Positions 18,276 to 27,133 of a stretch of 64,000 nt of DNA are shown in pieces. The DNA lies in contig PBNE01000002.1 of the NCBI GenBank assembly GCA_002722885.1, positions 348,320 through 412,319 of the forward strand, read 5' to 3'. The first letter of the stretch is position 1. Every line of letters begins with the position of its first letter. The notes beneath the pieces are model-generated. The model saw only the letters and a program-made list of their open reading frames with translations. It did no database searches and was not told the DNA's origin. This DNA comes from Rhodospirillaceae bacterium. Lineage in GTDB: Bacteria; Pseudomonadota; Alphaproteobacteria; SP197. Position numbers and translations under genes: made by a program.

Positions 18276-19475
18276 GTGACCGGCGCGCAACGCCGCCAGA
18301 CCAGCGACTGGGGTGGCATCTGGCTCGGCCTGGCGGTCTCCAGTCTGGCCGCGTTCCAGATGCTGAAGCTGCCGCCGGCGCTGCCTCTGCTGATCGATGC
18401 TTATGGATACGATCGCGTGACCGCCGGCGGGCTGGTGTCGATCTACGCGCTGTCGGGCCTCGTTCTTTCGGTCGCCGCAGGTGGTGCCGTCGCACGGCGT
18501 CCGGCACTGGTGGTGAGTAGCGCGCTGGGCCTGTTCATCCTGGGCAATCTGATCACCCTGATCTGGCCGCACGTGGCGTGGCTCAATCTGGCGGCGCGTG
18601 CGCTGGAGGGCCTGTCCTATGCCGTCTTCGCCCTGGCAGGCCCGGCGATCGCCAACCGTTGCGCCGCCGAGAAGGATCTCTCGATGGTCGCGGGCATCAT
18701 GGCGATCTGGGTTCCCGTGGGCCAGATCCTGGCCCTGGCCGTTGGCTTCCTGACCTTCGAAGCACATTCTTGGCGGCCGGTCTGGTGGGTCTCTCTGGTT
18801 CTTACCGCCGCCATAGCGTTGTGGATTCGCGGACGCTGGGCCACCGTGCGCGACACCCTCGCAGGGCTCGCGACGCAGAAGGCCGACGATGGTCCCAGCG
18901 TGAAGGAGCGGCGCATCCTTTGGTTCTCGAGCCTGGTCTTTGCGATCTGGGGCGGACAGTACATCGCCTTCATGACCTGGCTGCCGGACTACATGGTGGA
19001 GACCTTCCATGTCGGCGCCGACGACGCGGCGGCGGCCAACGCGCTCTCGGTCATCGGCGTTCTGATCAGTGGGCTCGGCACCGGATGGCTGTTGCGGCGC
19101 GGCGTGCCGTTGGGTGCCCTGTTTGCCGGTGCCACGCTGATCCAGGCTTCGGTCTGGTTCCTGGCGCCGCACCTGGGGTCCTGGGCCGGCCTCGCGGCGA
19201 TCGCCGCCTACGGCTTTGTTGCGGGCGCACCGCCGACCTGTCTCTTTGCCGTGCCAGGCCGTCTGCTGGGTGGTGACGGCGCCGGTCCGGTCGCCTTTGC
19301 CCCGTTGATGACCGGCCGTAATCTCGGCATCTTTGGCGCACCGATCCTGGCCGGCTGGCTGATCGGGACCAGCGGCTGGCCGGCCCTGGCCACGACCTTT
19401 GCCGCGATCACAGTTCTTGCCACCGCGACCGGGCTTGTCATGGCTACAACGGTCGCCCACAACCGGAGACCCTAA
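18276..19475 (+). CDS. MFS transporter (CynX/NimT-like)
   Basis: A 399-residue major facilitator with about 12 hydrophobic segments in two groups of six. The N-terminal half has the helix-1 pattern LGLAVSSLAAFQMLKLPPALPLLIDAYG (positions ~11-38), which fits the cyanate/nitroimidazole-transporter-like branch, where the second half starts at RRILWFSSLVFAIWGGQY (~210). GTG start two bases after pyrE. Placing it after pyrE might suggest a nucleobase or orotate carrier, but that is speculative. Confidence 0.85.
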   Translation: MTGAQRRQTSDWGGIWLGLAVSSLAAFQMLKLPPALPLLIDAYGYDRVTAGGLVSIYALSGLVLSVAAGGAVARRPALVVSSALGLFILGNLITLIWPHVAWLNLAARALEGLSYAVFALAGPAIANRCAAEKDLSMVAGIMAIWVPVGQILALAVGFLTFEAHSWRPVWWVSLVLTAAIALWIRGRWATVRDTLAGLATQKADDGPSVKERRILWFSSLVFAIWGGQYIAFMTWLPDYMVETFHVGADDAAAANALSVIGVLISGLGTGWLLRRGVPLGALFAGATLIQASVWFLAPHLGSWAGLAAIAAYGFVAGAPPTCLFAVPGRLLGGDGAGPVAFAPLMTGRNLGIFGAPILAGWLIGTSGWPALATTFAAITVLATATGLVMATTVAHNRRP

Positions 19476-20749
19476 TGACCCAGGTCGCGCTTGATGCTGT
19501 GCGCAAGGCGACCGCCGCGCCCCGTGAAACACCCCGCCTGATCGGCAAGGGATTGTGGAGCGAGGTCTATGACCTGAGCGACGGCACGGTGCTGAAGCTG
19601 GTCCAGCGCGAAGCCGGGATCGGCGACGGTGCAGTCCTGTGGCGGCGCGAGTGTGGCGCCCTGCTGGAGATCGATGACCTCGATCTGGTTCTGGCCACAC
19701 CGGAGCTCATCGATTCCGATCTCTTTCAATCGGTCAGCCAGGCCGAGGCAGACGGCTACGCGGCCTGGCTGCGCATGTCACGGTTGGAAGGCAAACCGCT
19801 CGACGACAATGTCATCGAGGCCCTACCTGACGAGCAGCGCGATCTGCTGGCGACAGAACTTGCCGGCGCTCTGGCGAGCCTTCATCGCTCATCCATCGCC
19901 TTCACAACAGGGCCGCGAGACGATGACCGCAAGGACCTCGATCTGATCGCCGAGGTCGCGGCCGACGCCGCACCGCCCGGCCTGATCGACCGGCTGCATG
20001 ACGCCCTGAGCGATGCCCTGGTCCCGAGCCATGGCGACATCAACAGCACCAATCTTCTGGTCGACGATCTCGGTCGTCTTTCGGGTCTGACCGATTTTGC
20101 CGAAGCTCGCCGGGGCTGGCGCGAAGGTGACCTGTGCCATCTGGCCCTGATGCCCGCCTTCTTCCCGGCCTTCCGCCACGCCTTTGAAAAAGCCGCAGGC
20201 GTACGCCTGAACGACGAACGACTTGCGCTGGCCACCTGGCACAACGTGCTGATCAGCTTGTGCATTGCCCGTCGCACGGGTGATGCGGACGAAGAAGCCT
20301 GGGCGCTCAAAAGAGGCCCACGCCCTGTCATTGCCCTGAGGGTATCCGGGTCAAGGATTCAGGCGGTAGCCGCCGGGTTCTGTGAGCAGAAGCCGGGCGT
20401 TCGAAGGATCGTCCTCGATCTTCTGGCGCAGGCGGTAGATGTGGGTTTCCAGGGTGTGGGTCGCGACACCGGCGTTGTAGCCCCAGACCTGATCAAGCAG
20501 GACATCGCGGCCGATCGCCTTGTTGCCCACGCGATACAGGAACTTGAGAATCAAAGCTTCCTTTTCCGTGAGACGGACCCTCTGGGTCGTCTCGTCATGG
20601 ACCAGAAGCTTGGTGGAGGGACGGAACGTGTAGGGGCCGATGTTGAAAACAGCGTCCTCGCTCTGTTCGTGCTGGCGCAACTGGGCGCGGACACGGGCGA
20701 GCAGAACTCCCAGACGGAATGGCTTGGTGACGTAGTCGTTGGCGCCTGA
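19475..20749 (+). CDS. Aminoglycoside phosphotransferase/kinase-like protein, probably frameshifted at the C-terminus
   Basis: The frame encodes 424 residues. Residues 1-~285 are a kinase-like phosphotransferase: VLKLVQREAG (ATP-lysine strand, ~32), the catalytic loop SHGDINSTNLL (~185-195) with catalytic Asp and Asn, and DFAEARRG (~208), the DFG equivalent. After about residue 285 the frame runs 399 bases into the antisense of the convergent response regulator and looks like shadow sequence. In the +1 frame a TGA occurs near 20336, just before the regulator's stop, so a one-base indel near 20310-20335 would restore a ~288-residue protein. Either the extension is real or this is a recent frameshift or assembly error. 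Confidence 0.7.
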   Translation: MTQVALDAVRKATAAPRETPRLIGKGLWSEVYDLSDGTVLKLVQREAGIGDGAVLWRRECGALLEIDDLDLVLATPELIDSDLFQSVSQAEADGYAAWLRMSRLEGKPLDDNVIEALPDEQRDLLATELAGALASLHRSSIAFTTGPRDDDRKDLDLIAEVAADAAPPGLIDRLHDALSDALVPSHGDINSTNLLVDDLGRLSGLTDFAEARRGWREGDLCHLALMPAFFPAFRHAFEKAAGVRLNDERLALATWHNVLISLCIARRTGDADEEAWALKRGPRPVIALRVSGSRIQAVAAGFCEQKPGVRRIVLDLLAQAVDVGFQGVGRDTGVVAPDLIKQDIAADRLVAHAIQELENQSFLFRETDPLGRLVMDQKLGGGTERVGADVENSVLALFVLAQLGADTGEQNSQTEWLGDVVVGA

Positions 20750-21037
20750 TTCCAGTCCCAGGATAGTGTCGGCCTCGCCATCGGCGGCGGTCAGCATGAT
20801 AATCGGCATCTTCTGACCCGCGCGACGCATCAGCCGGCAGAGCTCGCGGCCATCCATGTCCGGCAGCCCGACATCCAGCAGAACCAGATCAAAGCGGTCG
20901 TCTTTGGTGATCTCGAGCGCTTCGGCACCGGTGCCGCATTCCTCGACATCGAACTCCTCGTGAAGATGGAGCTGTTCGGCGAGTGAATGGCGCAGGGCCT
21001 CGTCGTCATCGACAATGAGAATGGTGCGACCGGACAT
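20351..21037 (-). CDS. OmpR-family two-component response regulator
   Basis: A 228-residue DNA-binding regulator. The receiver domain has the acidic pocket DDD (10-12), the phospho-acceptor Asp55 in LLDVGLPDMDG, Thr83 in LTAADG and Lys105 in TKPF. The C-terminal winged helix-turn-helix (~130-228) ends with the classic ETHIYRLRQKIE recognition helix and GGYRLNP. No histidine kinase lies in this window, so it is an orphan locally. Its terminus lies inside the open frame of the opposing phosphotransferase. Confidence 0.93.
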   Translation of the reverse strand: MSGRTILIVDDDEALRHSLAEQLHLHEEFDVEECGTGAEALEITKDDRFDLVLLDVGLPDMDGRELCRLMRRAGQKMPIIMLTAADGEADTILGLESGANDYVTKPFRLGVLLARVRAQLRQHEQSEDAVFNIGPYTFRPSTKLLVHDETTQRVRLTEKEALILKFLYRVGNKAIGRDVLLDQVWGYNAGVATHTLETHIYRLRQKIEDDPSNARLLLTEPGGYRLNP

Positions 21038-21108
21038 GAAACTTCCCCGTCAAGTTGCTGATCTTGGGGCCCGACGCCCCGTCCACGATGACCGCTATAT
21101 GGGGGCGA

Positions 21109-21989
21109 TCACGACCAATCTTGAGCCCCGAACACGGCGATCAACTCAGTTGTGATCGAACTTGAAGGGTTTGCAAGCTCTGCCAGCAGGGAAAAATGAT
21201 TGTGCCCCTTGGCGGTGCTGGCAGACAGAGGACAGCCTCCATCGTCGGCGACCCGCGCGAAGAGCACCATGTTGCGGTGAAACTCGTCGGTTTCCTGCTC
21301 ACCAACCGCCAGCCAAACGGTGGGTCGCGGACGCGGCAGGGAACCGACAATGCGGAACGGCTGGTGTGTCGCCGCACTGGCCTGGTCAATCTGGAGCTGG
21401 GCGTTGAGGAAGGTATGGCGCACGGCTTCGAGATCGAACACACCCGACAACACGGCAAGACCCGCGACCCGACCCTCGTCGCCTTCGTCCTCCTCATCGG
21501 CGAGATTGGTCGGTGCCAGCGTTGCGGGAATGGCACCCAGTCCGAACCCTATAAGAACCACGCGGCCGGCATCGGCGTTGAGTTCCGCAGCGTGGTCCAT
21601 AAGCCAACGTGTGGCATGGCGCGCGCGTTCGACGGCGACGGCGGGCCGTTGTCGCGAATCAGGCAACCATCAACCACGGCCAGGGCGAAACCGGAGGGAA
21701 CCAGGCCTGAAGCGACCATCGCCATGTCGCCACGACCCCTTCCACGCCACAACCCGCCATGAAATAGAACGAACAGCAGCGCGGCCGGCGACGGCGCCGG
21801 AAACAGGTCGAACACCACGCCGTGTCCCGCGTCGACACTAAGCCCGGCCCCGGCGATCGACGCACGGGCTGCATCCGAGCGGGATTCGTAGAGCCTGGAG
21901 AACACCGCATGGCTGTCGGCAAAGCAACCGAGCAGGTCGTACTGCTCATCGAGCGAGGCGCGTTCGGAGCCGTAGTTGAAGGAAGCCAT
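21109..21989 (-). pseudogene. Alpha/beta hydrolase (kynurenine formamidase-like), frameshifted
   Basis: Two overlapping minus-strand frames make up one protein. 21989 to ~21640 encodes the N-terminal half with the oxyanion-hole motif FHGGLWRG (~residues 73-80). The other frame, ~21650 to 21109, encodes the rest: VLIGFGLGAIPATLAP sits at the nucleophile-elbow position but reads GFGLG, without the usual Ser of GxSxG; the C-terminal GHNHFSLLAEL supplies the catalytic His. The shift lies in the GGCCCGCCGTCGCCGTC stretch, about 21635-21645. A broken frame and missing nucleophile both argue for a dead gene; a sequencing indel could explain the first but not the second. Confidence 0.75.
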
Positions 21990-22118
21990 GGGGAGAATCT
22001 AGTCCATTCGGGTCACATGGCGAGGTACGATGATCACACTTCGACAATTCCTGCAGGGCAGATCGCTGGCCCCGGATCGCCTCAGCGTTTAGGGTTTTGT
22101 CCTCATCACGAGGTCAAA

Positions 22119-24572
22119 ATGCCCGCAAAAGAACTCAGCCATGATGTGGTCGGCAAGCCAAACTTCGAGGGGCGCTTCGATGCGTCCACCGACAGGCTCG
22201 ACGATCTCCAACTTTTCGATCTGTCGTCACACGCGCTGGCGCGCGAATCGCTCGATTTCGCTCTCGCTATGGAGGACGACGGCTACAACGTCTTTGTCCT
22301 GGGCGAAGACAGGGCCGGCCGCATGGACGCCACCATGGGTTACCTCGAAGCCCATGTCGAAGGGCAGCCACCGTCGAGTGATTGGGTCTATCTCAACAAC
22401 TTCCGCAGGCCGCACAAACCGCGCCCCGTGCGGCTGCCGGGCGGCAAAGGACGCCAGTTTCGCGACGACATGGCCGAGCTACTGCCCGCCCTGACCGAGG
22501 CGCTCAAAAAGGCCTTCACCTCCGACGCCTATGGTGAGGAGGTCCGCACCGCACAGGATGAGACCAAGCAGCAGCTCGAAAGCTCCTACAACGAGTTGCG
22601 CAACCAGGCGCGCACCCACGGACTCGACATCTGGTCGGGCCCGCAGGGCCTGTCTCTGGTGATCATCGGCAACGACGGCAAGCCGATGAGCCAGGAAGAG
22701 CTGATGGCTTTGCCCGAGGACCGGAGGCTAAAGCTGGAGAGCTCGGTCGAGAAGCTCAACCCCGCAATGATCGAAATGCGTGCCACCACCCGGCGCGCCG
22801 AGCTGGAGCTGATGCGGAGGATCCGCGAGATCAACCGCACCATGGCTGACGAGACGACCGAAACTCTTCTGGCCGAACTGGAGGGCAACTATAGCCTCCA
22901 CGGCGGTTTGACCCGTTGGTTGGTCGAACTGCGCAGCGACATCCTGGACAATCTCCACCTGTTCCAGAAGGAGCTGCAGAACGACGCCCAGAATGGTGCT
23001 CAGGGCGGACCGCAACAGGCTCCGGGCCAGGCGGCGGCGCAGGGCGACCCTGCGACCCATGGCCCGGGTGACCTATCGCGCCGCTATGCCGTGAACCTGT
23101 TGGTCGACAACGGTGACACCAGCCATCCCAATGTCGTGCTGGAGCCCAATCCAACCTATGAAAACCTGTTCGGGGCCATTGAGTACCTGACTGTTTCGGG
23201 CACGCTCCACACCGATTTCACGATGATCCGGGGTGGAGCGCTGCACCGCGCCAACGGCGGCATCCTGGTCCTGCGGGCCGACGCTATCGCAGCCCAGCAG
23301 GTCGCCTGGCACTTCCTAAAGGGAGCCCTGCGCGACAAGGAGATCCGCATCGAGGAGCTGCACCGCTACGGTGGCGTGCCCCTGACCGGAACGCCCAAAC
23401 CCAAGGCCATTCCGCTCGACGTCAAGGTCGTGCTGGTGGGCTCGCCGATGTGGTACCATCGGCTGTTGGGGGTCGATCCTGAGTTCCGCTCGAACTTCAA
23501 AATCAAGGCCGAGATCGACCCGCATGTTCCGACCACCGACGACGACATCGCGCTCTTTGCCCGGCTGATCCAGAAGACCGCCGTGACACAGGGGCACCGC
23601 TGCGATGCCGGCGCAATCAACCAGTTGATGGGTCACGCCTCGCGCTGGGCAGATGACCGGGAACGGCTGTCATCGCGTTTCGAACTGATCGCCGACCTGC
23701 TGTCGGAAGCCGCCAAGCTTTCGGGCAGCGATCAGATCTCGGCAGCGTGTGTGCAGAGCGCCATCGAAGAACGGCGGCAGCGCAACGGACGGGCCGAGAT
23801 TCGCAGCGCCGAACGCATTACCGACGGCACGGTCATGATCGATTCCGAAGGGTCGGAGACCGGCCAGGTCAACGGACTGGTCTACCTCAGCCTGGGCGAC
23901 CACAGCTTCGGCCTGCCCAGTCGGATCACCGCACGGACCTATGCCGGAGCCTACGGCATCGTGAACATCGAGCGCCGAGTCGCGATGGGCGGACCGATCC
24001 AGCAGAAGGGCGCGCTGATTGTGGAAGGTTATCTCAACGGCCTCTTTGCGCGCCGTTTCCCGCTGTCGTTCTCGTGCTCCATCACCTTCGAACAGTCCTA
24101 TGGCGGCGTGGAAGGCGATTCGGCCAGCCTGGCCGAGACCTGCGCGATCCTCTCGTCGCTGGCCGACCTGCCGGTACGCCAGAACATCGCCATGACCGGT
24201 TCGCTGAACCAGACCGGCGAGGTCCAGTCGATCGGAGGCGCCAACCACAAGATCGAAGGGTTCTTTCGAACCTGCAGCGATCGGGGCCTGACCGGAACCC
24301 AGGGCGTGATCGTGCCAGTGAGCAATGAGCGCAATCTCATCCTGAAGGGCGAAGTGGTTGATGCCGTGCGTGAGGGACGCTTCCATATCTGGAGCGTGGC
24401 GACCGCCACCGATGCCATCGAACTGCTGACCGGCATGCCAGCCGGTGAACCCGCCGCTGACGGACACTATCCGCCCGACACGGTGTTCGGCCGGGTGATG
24501 GCACAGCTCGAACGATTTGATGCGGTGTTGACGGAACGCGGCGTCGACCGGCGTGGCGGCAAGCGGGCGTGA
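22119..24572 (+). CDS. Lon-like ATP-binding protease (LonB/AAA_32 type)
   Basis: About 817 residues from the ATG at 22119 with an ACGAGG site eight bases upstream. The N-terminal ATPase-like half carries FVLGEDRAGRMDA (~55-68) at the P-loop position, degenerate relative to GxxGxGK(S/T). A long Gln/Glu-rich helical insert (~145-330) follows, then a second ATPase segment containing HRANGGILVLRADAI (~370-385) and a sensor-like region. The C-terminus is an S16 Lon protease domain with EGDSASLAETC (catalytic Ser668) and GGANHKIEGFF (catalytic Lys711), the same 43-residue spacing as in E. coli Lon. It probably degrades damaged or regulatory proteins in the cytoplasm. It is translationally coupled to the next gene. 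Confidence 0.88.
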   Translation: MPAKELSHDVVGKPNFEGRFDASTDRLDDLQLFDLSSHALARESLDFALAMEDDGYNVFVLGEDRAGRMDATMGYLEAHVEGQPPSSDWVYLNNFRRPHKPRPVRLPGGKGRQFRDDMAELLPALTEALKKAFTSDAYGEEVRTAQDETKQQLESSYNELRNQARTHGLDIWSGPQGLSLVIIGNDGKPMSQEELMALPEDRRLKLESSVEKLNPAMIEMRATTRRAELELMRRIREINRTMADETTETLLAELEGNYSLHGGLTRWLVELRSDILDNLHLFQKELQNDAQNGAQGGPQQAPGQAAAQGDPATHGPGDLSRRYAVNLLVDNGDTSHPNVVLEPNPTYENLFGAIEYLTVSGTLHTDFTMIRGGALHRANGGILVLRADAIAAQQVAWHFLKGALRDKEIRIEELHRYGGVPLTGTPKPKAIPLDVKVVLVGSPMWYHRLLGVDPEFRSNFKIKAEIDPHVPTTDDDIALFARLIQKTAVTQGHRCDAGAINQLMGHASRWADDRERLSSRFELIADLLSEAAKLSGSDQISAACVQSAIEERRQRNGRAEIRSAERITDGTVMIDSEGSETGQVNGLVYLSLGDHSFGLPSRITARTYAGAYGIVNIERRVAMGGPIQQKGALIVEGYLNGLFARRFPLSFSCSITFEQSYGGVEGDSASLAETCAILSSLADLPVRQNIAMTGSLNQTGEVQSIGGANHKIEGFFRTCSDRGLTGTQGVIVPVSNERNLILKGEVVDAVREGRFHIWSVATATDAIELLTGMPAGEPAADGHYPPDTVFGRVMAQLERFDAVLTERGVDRRGGKRA

Positions 24573-25069
24573 CCGAACTGGTGGTCACCGTCGACGGCCG
24601 ATGCCGGTTCGGGGAGGTCGTCTATCGCTGCTCGCTGGGTTCAGGCGGCATCGTCACCGACAAGAAGGAAGGCGACGGTGGCACGCCCGCCGGCACCTGG
24701 CCGCTGCGCCGTCTGCTATATCGTGCTGACAAGATGGAGGCCCCGGACTGCGGCCTGGACATCAGCGCCATCGCTCCGCAGGACGGCTGGTGCGACGCCC
24801 CCGATCACCCCGACTACAACCAGCCGGTCAAACTGCCCTTTGAAGCCAGCCACGAAGAGATGTGGCGCGACGATGCGCTTTACGATCTCGTGGTGATCGT
24901 CGGCCACAACGACGATCCCGTGGTTCCAGGTGCGGGCAGTGCGATCTTTCTCCATCTCGCCCGAGAGGACTGGGGGCCCACAGCCGGCTGTGTGGCCTTC
25001 GAGCGCCAGGACTTTCTGACAATCCTGCGCGGGGTCGGGCCAGACACTCGTCTGCTGGTCGAACCCTGA
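24569..25069 (+). CDS. L,D-transpeptidase (YkuD-fold) family protein
   Basis: A 166-residue protein. The YkuD catalytic region is GSAIFLHLAREDWGPTAGCVAF (residues ~123-144 in total), with His129 and catalytic Cys141 in the TAGC motif, where SxGC is common. The DGGTPAGTWPLRRLLYR block (~34-50) is typical of this short soluble branch (DUF-type L,D-transpeptidase-like). No signal peptide is visible, odd for a peptidoglycan cross-linker; it may be exported by another route or act on a different substrate. GTG start overlaps the Lon-like stop by four bases. Confidence 0.82.
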   Translation: MTELVVTVDGRCRFGEVVYRCSLGSGGIVTDKKEGDGGTPAGTWPLRRLLYRADKMEAPDCGLDISAIAPQDGWCDAPDHPDYNQPVKLPFEASHEEMWRDDALYDLVVIVGHNDDPVVPGAGSAIFLHLAREDWGPTAGCVAFERQDFLTILRGVGPDTRLLVEP

Positions 25070-25070
25070 C

Positions 25071-25880
25071 TCAGGGGGGTAGAAACCCAGCGTCCTCAAA
25101 TGCGGCCCGGCTCTCGGGACCGGCCAGCCAGGCGATGAACGCGGACGCGGCCTCCGTATTGCCACCGTTGACAACCCCCGCGGTGTAGAGGATCGGCTCA
25201 TGCCGGTCGACAGGAACGGGAAAGGCAACAGCGACCTCATCGGTGATGGCGGCGTCGGTGGCATAGACCAACCCGGCTGGCGCTTCCCGCCGTGCGACCA
25301 GGGCCACTGCGACACGCACATCGGATGTCCGTGCCAGGCGCTGCTCCAGCGCAGACCAGAGGTCGTAGTGCTCCAGAACTTCACGTGCGTATAGACCGGC
25401 CGGCACATGGGCCGGGTCCCCCAACGCAAGCCGGCCGGCGTCGCCCAACGCCATGAACAGTGTTTCTTCAAAGCCACTGGCAACCGGCTGCATGTCCCGG
25501 GCCGGAACAATCAGAACCAGACGGTTTGATGCGACCACCACCTGACTGCCATCGACCAGCAGGCCCTGCGCCAGCAGGTAGCCTGTCCACATCGGATTGG
25601 CGGAGATGAACACATCGGCCGGCGCACCATGTTCGATCTGACGCGACAGGCCCCCACTGGAGGCAAGAGAGAGCACCACATCGATCCCAGTGGCGGCGGT
25701 GAAACCCTCGGCGACATACGATAACGCATCCGTTGTGCTGGCCGCAGCAAACACGACCAGAGGTTCGTTATCTGCCCTAGCCGTGCCGGCCAGAAACACC
25801 GCAACGAACGCCCTGAGAACGACTCGGCGACCCGTGTTGATGAGCCTGTGAATGGTTTCAGAGCAGTTGCGGAGGTCCAT
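25071..25880 (-). CDS. modA: Molybdate ABC transporter substrate-binding protein
   Basis: A 269-residue periplasmic binding protein. After a signal-like N-terminus (residues ~1-36) the mature protein begins EPLVVFAAASTTDAL, the standard ModA opening whose Ser/Thr contact the oxyanion, followed by LASSGGLSRQIEHGAPADVFISA (~72-94), the second anion-binding loop. The C-terminal AFIAWLAGPESRAAFEDAGF is also typical. No modB or modC lies nearby, so it either uses a permease elsewhere or is a solitary copy. The window contains a molybdenum hydroxylase (60846 onward) that would need the metal. Confidence 0.9.
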   Translation of the reverse strand: MDLRNCSETIHRLINTGRRVVLRAFVAVFLAGTARADNEPLVVFAAASTTDALSYVAEGFTAATGIDVVLSLASSGGLSRQIEHGAPADVFISANPMWTGYLLAQGLLVDGSQVVVASNRLVLIVPARDMQPVASGFEETLFMALGDAGRLALGDPAHVPAGLYAREVLEHYDLWSALEQRLARTSDVRVAVALVARREAPAGLVYATDAAITDEVAVAFPVPVDRHEPILYTAGVVNGGNTEAASAFIAWLAGPESRAAFEDAGFLPP

Positions 25881-25969
25881 GCGTTATTCTCGCATGATCC
25901 GGATTTCTTTAACAGGATCAGTATGTTAGGTGACGCGACAGGAGCCGTCGTTATCCACTGTCTTGCAGC

Positions 25970-25984
25970 GTGAACGCGGTTCAC
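25970..25984. promoter_or_regulatory. 15-bp perfect palindrome, candidate operator
   Basis: GTGAACGCGGTTCAC lies in the 168-base gap between the divergent modA (minus) and TetR-family (plus) genes, 65 bases before the regulator start. Perfect six-base arms around a three-base centre suit a dimeric repressor such as the adjacent TetR-family protein. Binding is inferred. Confidence 0.4.
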
Positions 25985-26048
25985 TACACTATCGTTGGAG
26001 ATAAACGGGCATCAAAAGCCTGTATCCGTGATCTTGAGGGGATCCGCT

Positions 26049-26726
26049 GTGGCTCGTGCCGTCTTGTCAGCCGAACGGATTGTGACGACTGCAGAAGCGT
26101 TGATTCGCGACAGCGGATCGACCGACTGGACTGTGCGCACCCTTTGCAAGCGGCTGGAATGTGCGCCGGGTGCGCTCTACCGCCATTTCCCCGGCGGTGT
26201 GGATGCGATCGGCGCGGAAATCCGTAGCCGTCACCTTGCCGAACTGGGATTTCTGCTCGACAACGCCGAAGCCAATGTCGAGGCCGAAGGCTTGGCCAGC
26301 CTGTCTCCCGAAAGTGTCGCGGCCGCACTGAGCCGGCGCTGCCGGACCTATCTGGTGTTCGCGCGTGAGCAGGGCGAGGTCTACCGCTCGCTCTTTGCCT
26401 ACAACGCCGACAAAAGGGGCGATCAGGCTTCGGGCATCGCCGATGCTGTGCTGGTTCATCGTCCGGCGGAGCTGATCCGGCACGCCGCCGAGATGCGTGA
26501 GCTCAACAGGCCCAGCATCGGCCGCTTCGATTCCGAACGCATGGGGCTGGTGATCTGGGCCCGTCTGCACGGCCATGCCGATCTCGTGTTGTCGGGCCTG
26601 GGCGATGGCCGGCTGGTGAAACTCGAGGACCGGTTGCTGATCGACATCCTGGGTCTGGTCGGCTTCCGTGTTGCCGACTATCCCGCCGGACTTGAGGCCG
26701 CAGCGCGCGCCGCACGGCAGGCCTAG
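26049..26726 (+). CDS. TetR/AcrR-family transcriptional regulator
   Basis: About 225 residues from a GTG at 26049 preceded by AGGGG; the frame is open to 25995. The N-terminal helix-turn-helix is clear: IVTTAEALIRDSGSTDWTVRTLCKRL and then PGALYRHFPGG (~38-48), the TetR recognition-helix pattern. The C-terminal ligand-binding part is all-helical and resembles the WHG/TetR_C-type domain. It is divergent from modA with a palindrome between them, suggesting autoregulation and perhaps control of modA. Confidence 0.88.
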   Translation: MARAVLSAERIVTTAEALIRDSGSTDWTVRTLCKRLECAPGALYRHFPGGVDAIGAEIRSRHLAELGFLLDNAEANVEAEGLASLSPESVAAALSRRCRTYLVFAREQGEVYRSLFAYNADKRGDQASGIADAVLVHRPAELIRHAAEMRELNRPSIGRFDSERMGLVIWARLHGHADLVLSGLGDGRLVKLEDRLLIDILGLVGFRVADYPAGLEAAARAARQA

Positions 26727-26804
26727 GGCAGATCGAGACCGACTTCTTCTCGTCTCCCGAACGTCCATCGGTTATGACACGCCCGTTCACAGCGGGAGAT
26801 CTTC

Positions 26805-27047
26805 ATGAACGCCGACACCTGCACGATTTCATCGATCGCGGAGCTTGAAGCGCTCTACGGAGCCCCCGTGCCCCGGTCCCTGACCAAGGAGCTCGACCAC
26901 ATCACCGAGCACTATCAGGCGTTCATCGAAACCTCGCCGTTTGTTGCGATCGCAAGCTCGGGCCCCGGCGGACTGGACTGTTCTCCACGTGGTGACCCCG
27001 CCGGCTTCGTGCGTGTCGCTGATCCAAAGACCAGCATGGTGCCGTGA
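26805..27047 (+). pseudogene. Pyridoxamine-phosphate-oxidase-like flavoprotein, 5' fragment only
   Basis: Eighty codons match the start of the pyridoxamine 5'-phosphate oxidase-like split-barrel family (MSMEG_1061 type): PRSLTKELDHITEHYQAFI, then FVAIASSGPGGLDCSPRGDPAGFV, the substrate/FMN-proximal strand pair. Relatives continue for another ~120 residues, but here the frame ends in SMVP-stop, and the sequence after ~27030 belongs to a different gene on the opposite strand. It is a truncated remnant produced by a rearrangement. Confidence 0.75.
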
Positions 27048-27133
27048 CCGGTCGAGAAAATGCGGTTCCTGATCTCCAGCCCGCGCAACTCATAGGAACT
27101 GAAGAGCAGGGGGAAACCGGTCGTCGCGGCGCC
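27031..27133 (-). pseudogene. Old-yellow-enzyme family, N-terminal fragment
   Basis: Read on the minus strand from 27133, the sequence gives GFPLLFSSYELRGLEIRNRI and then FSTGHGTMLV, which matches the N-terminus of NADH:flavin oxidoreductases (compare FPHLFSPVKLKGHDLKCRI in the complete copy at 44319-46313). Similarity stops at ~27031, exactly where the PNPOx-like fragment begins on the other strand. No start codon is evident; the fragment begins right after the cupin gene's stop. Confidence 0.7.

Noticed and set aside
25057-25080. CCCTGACTCAGGG palindrome as a terminator
   Set aside because: The arms are only one base apart and overlap both convergent stop codons, so it cannot form a useful hairpin, and no T-tract follows.
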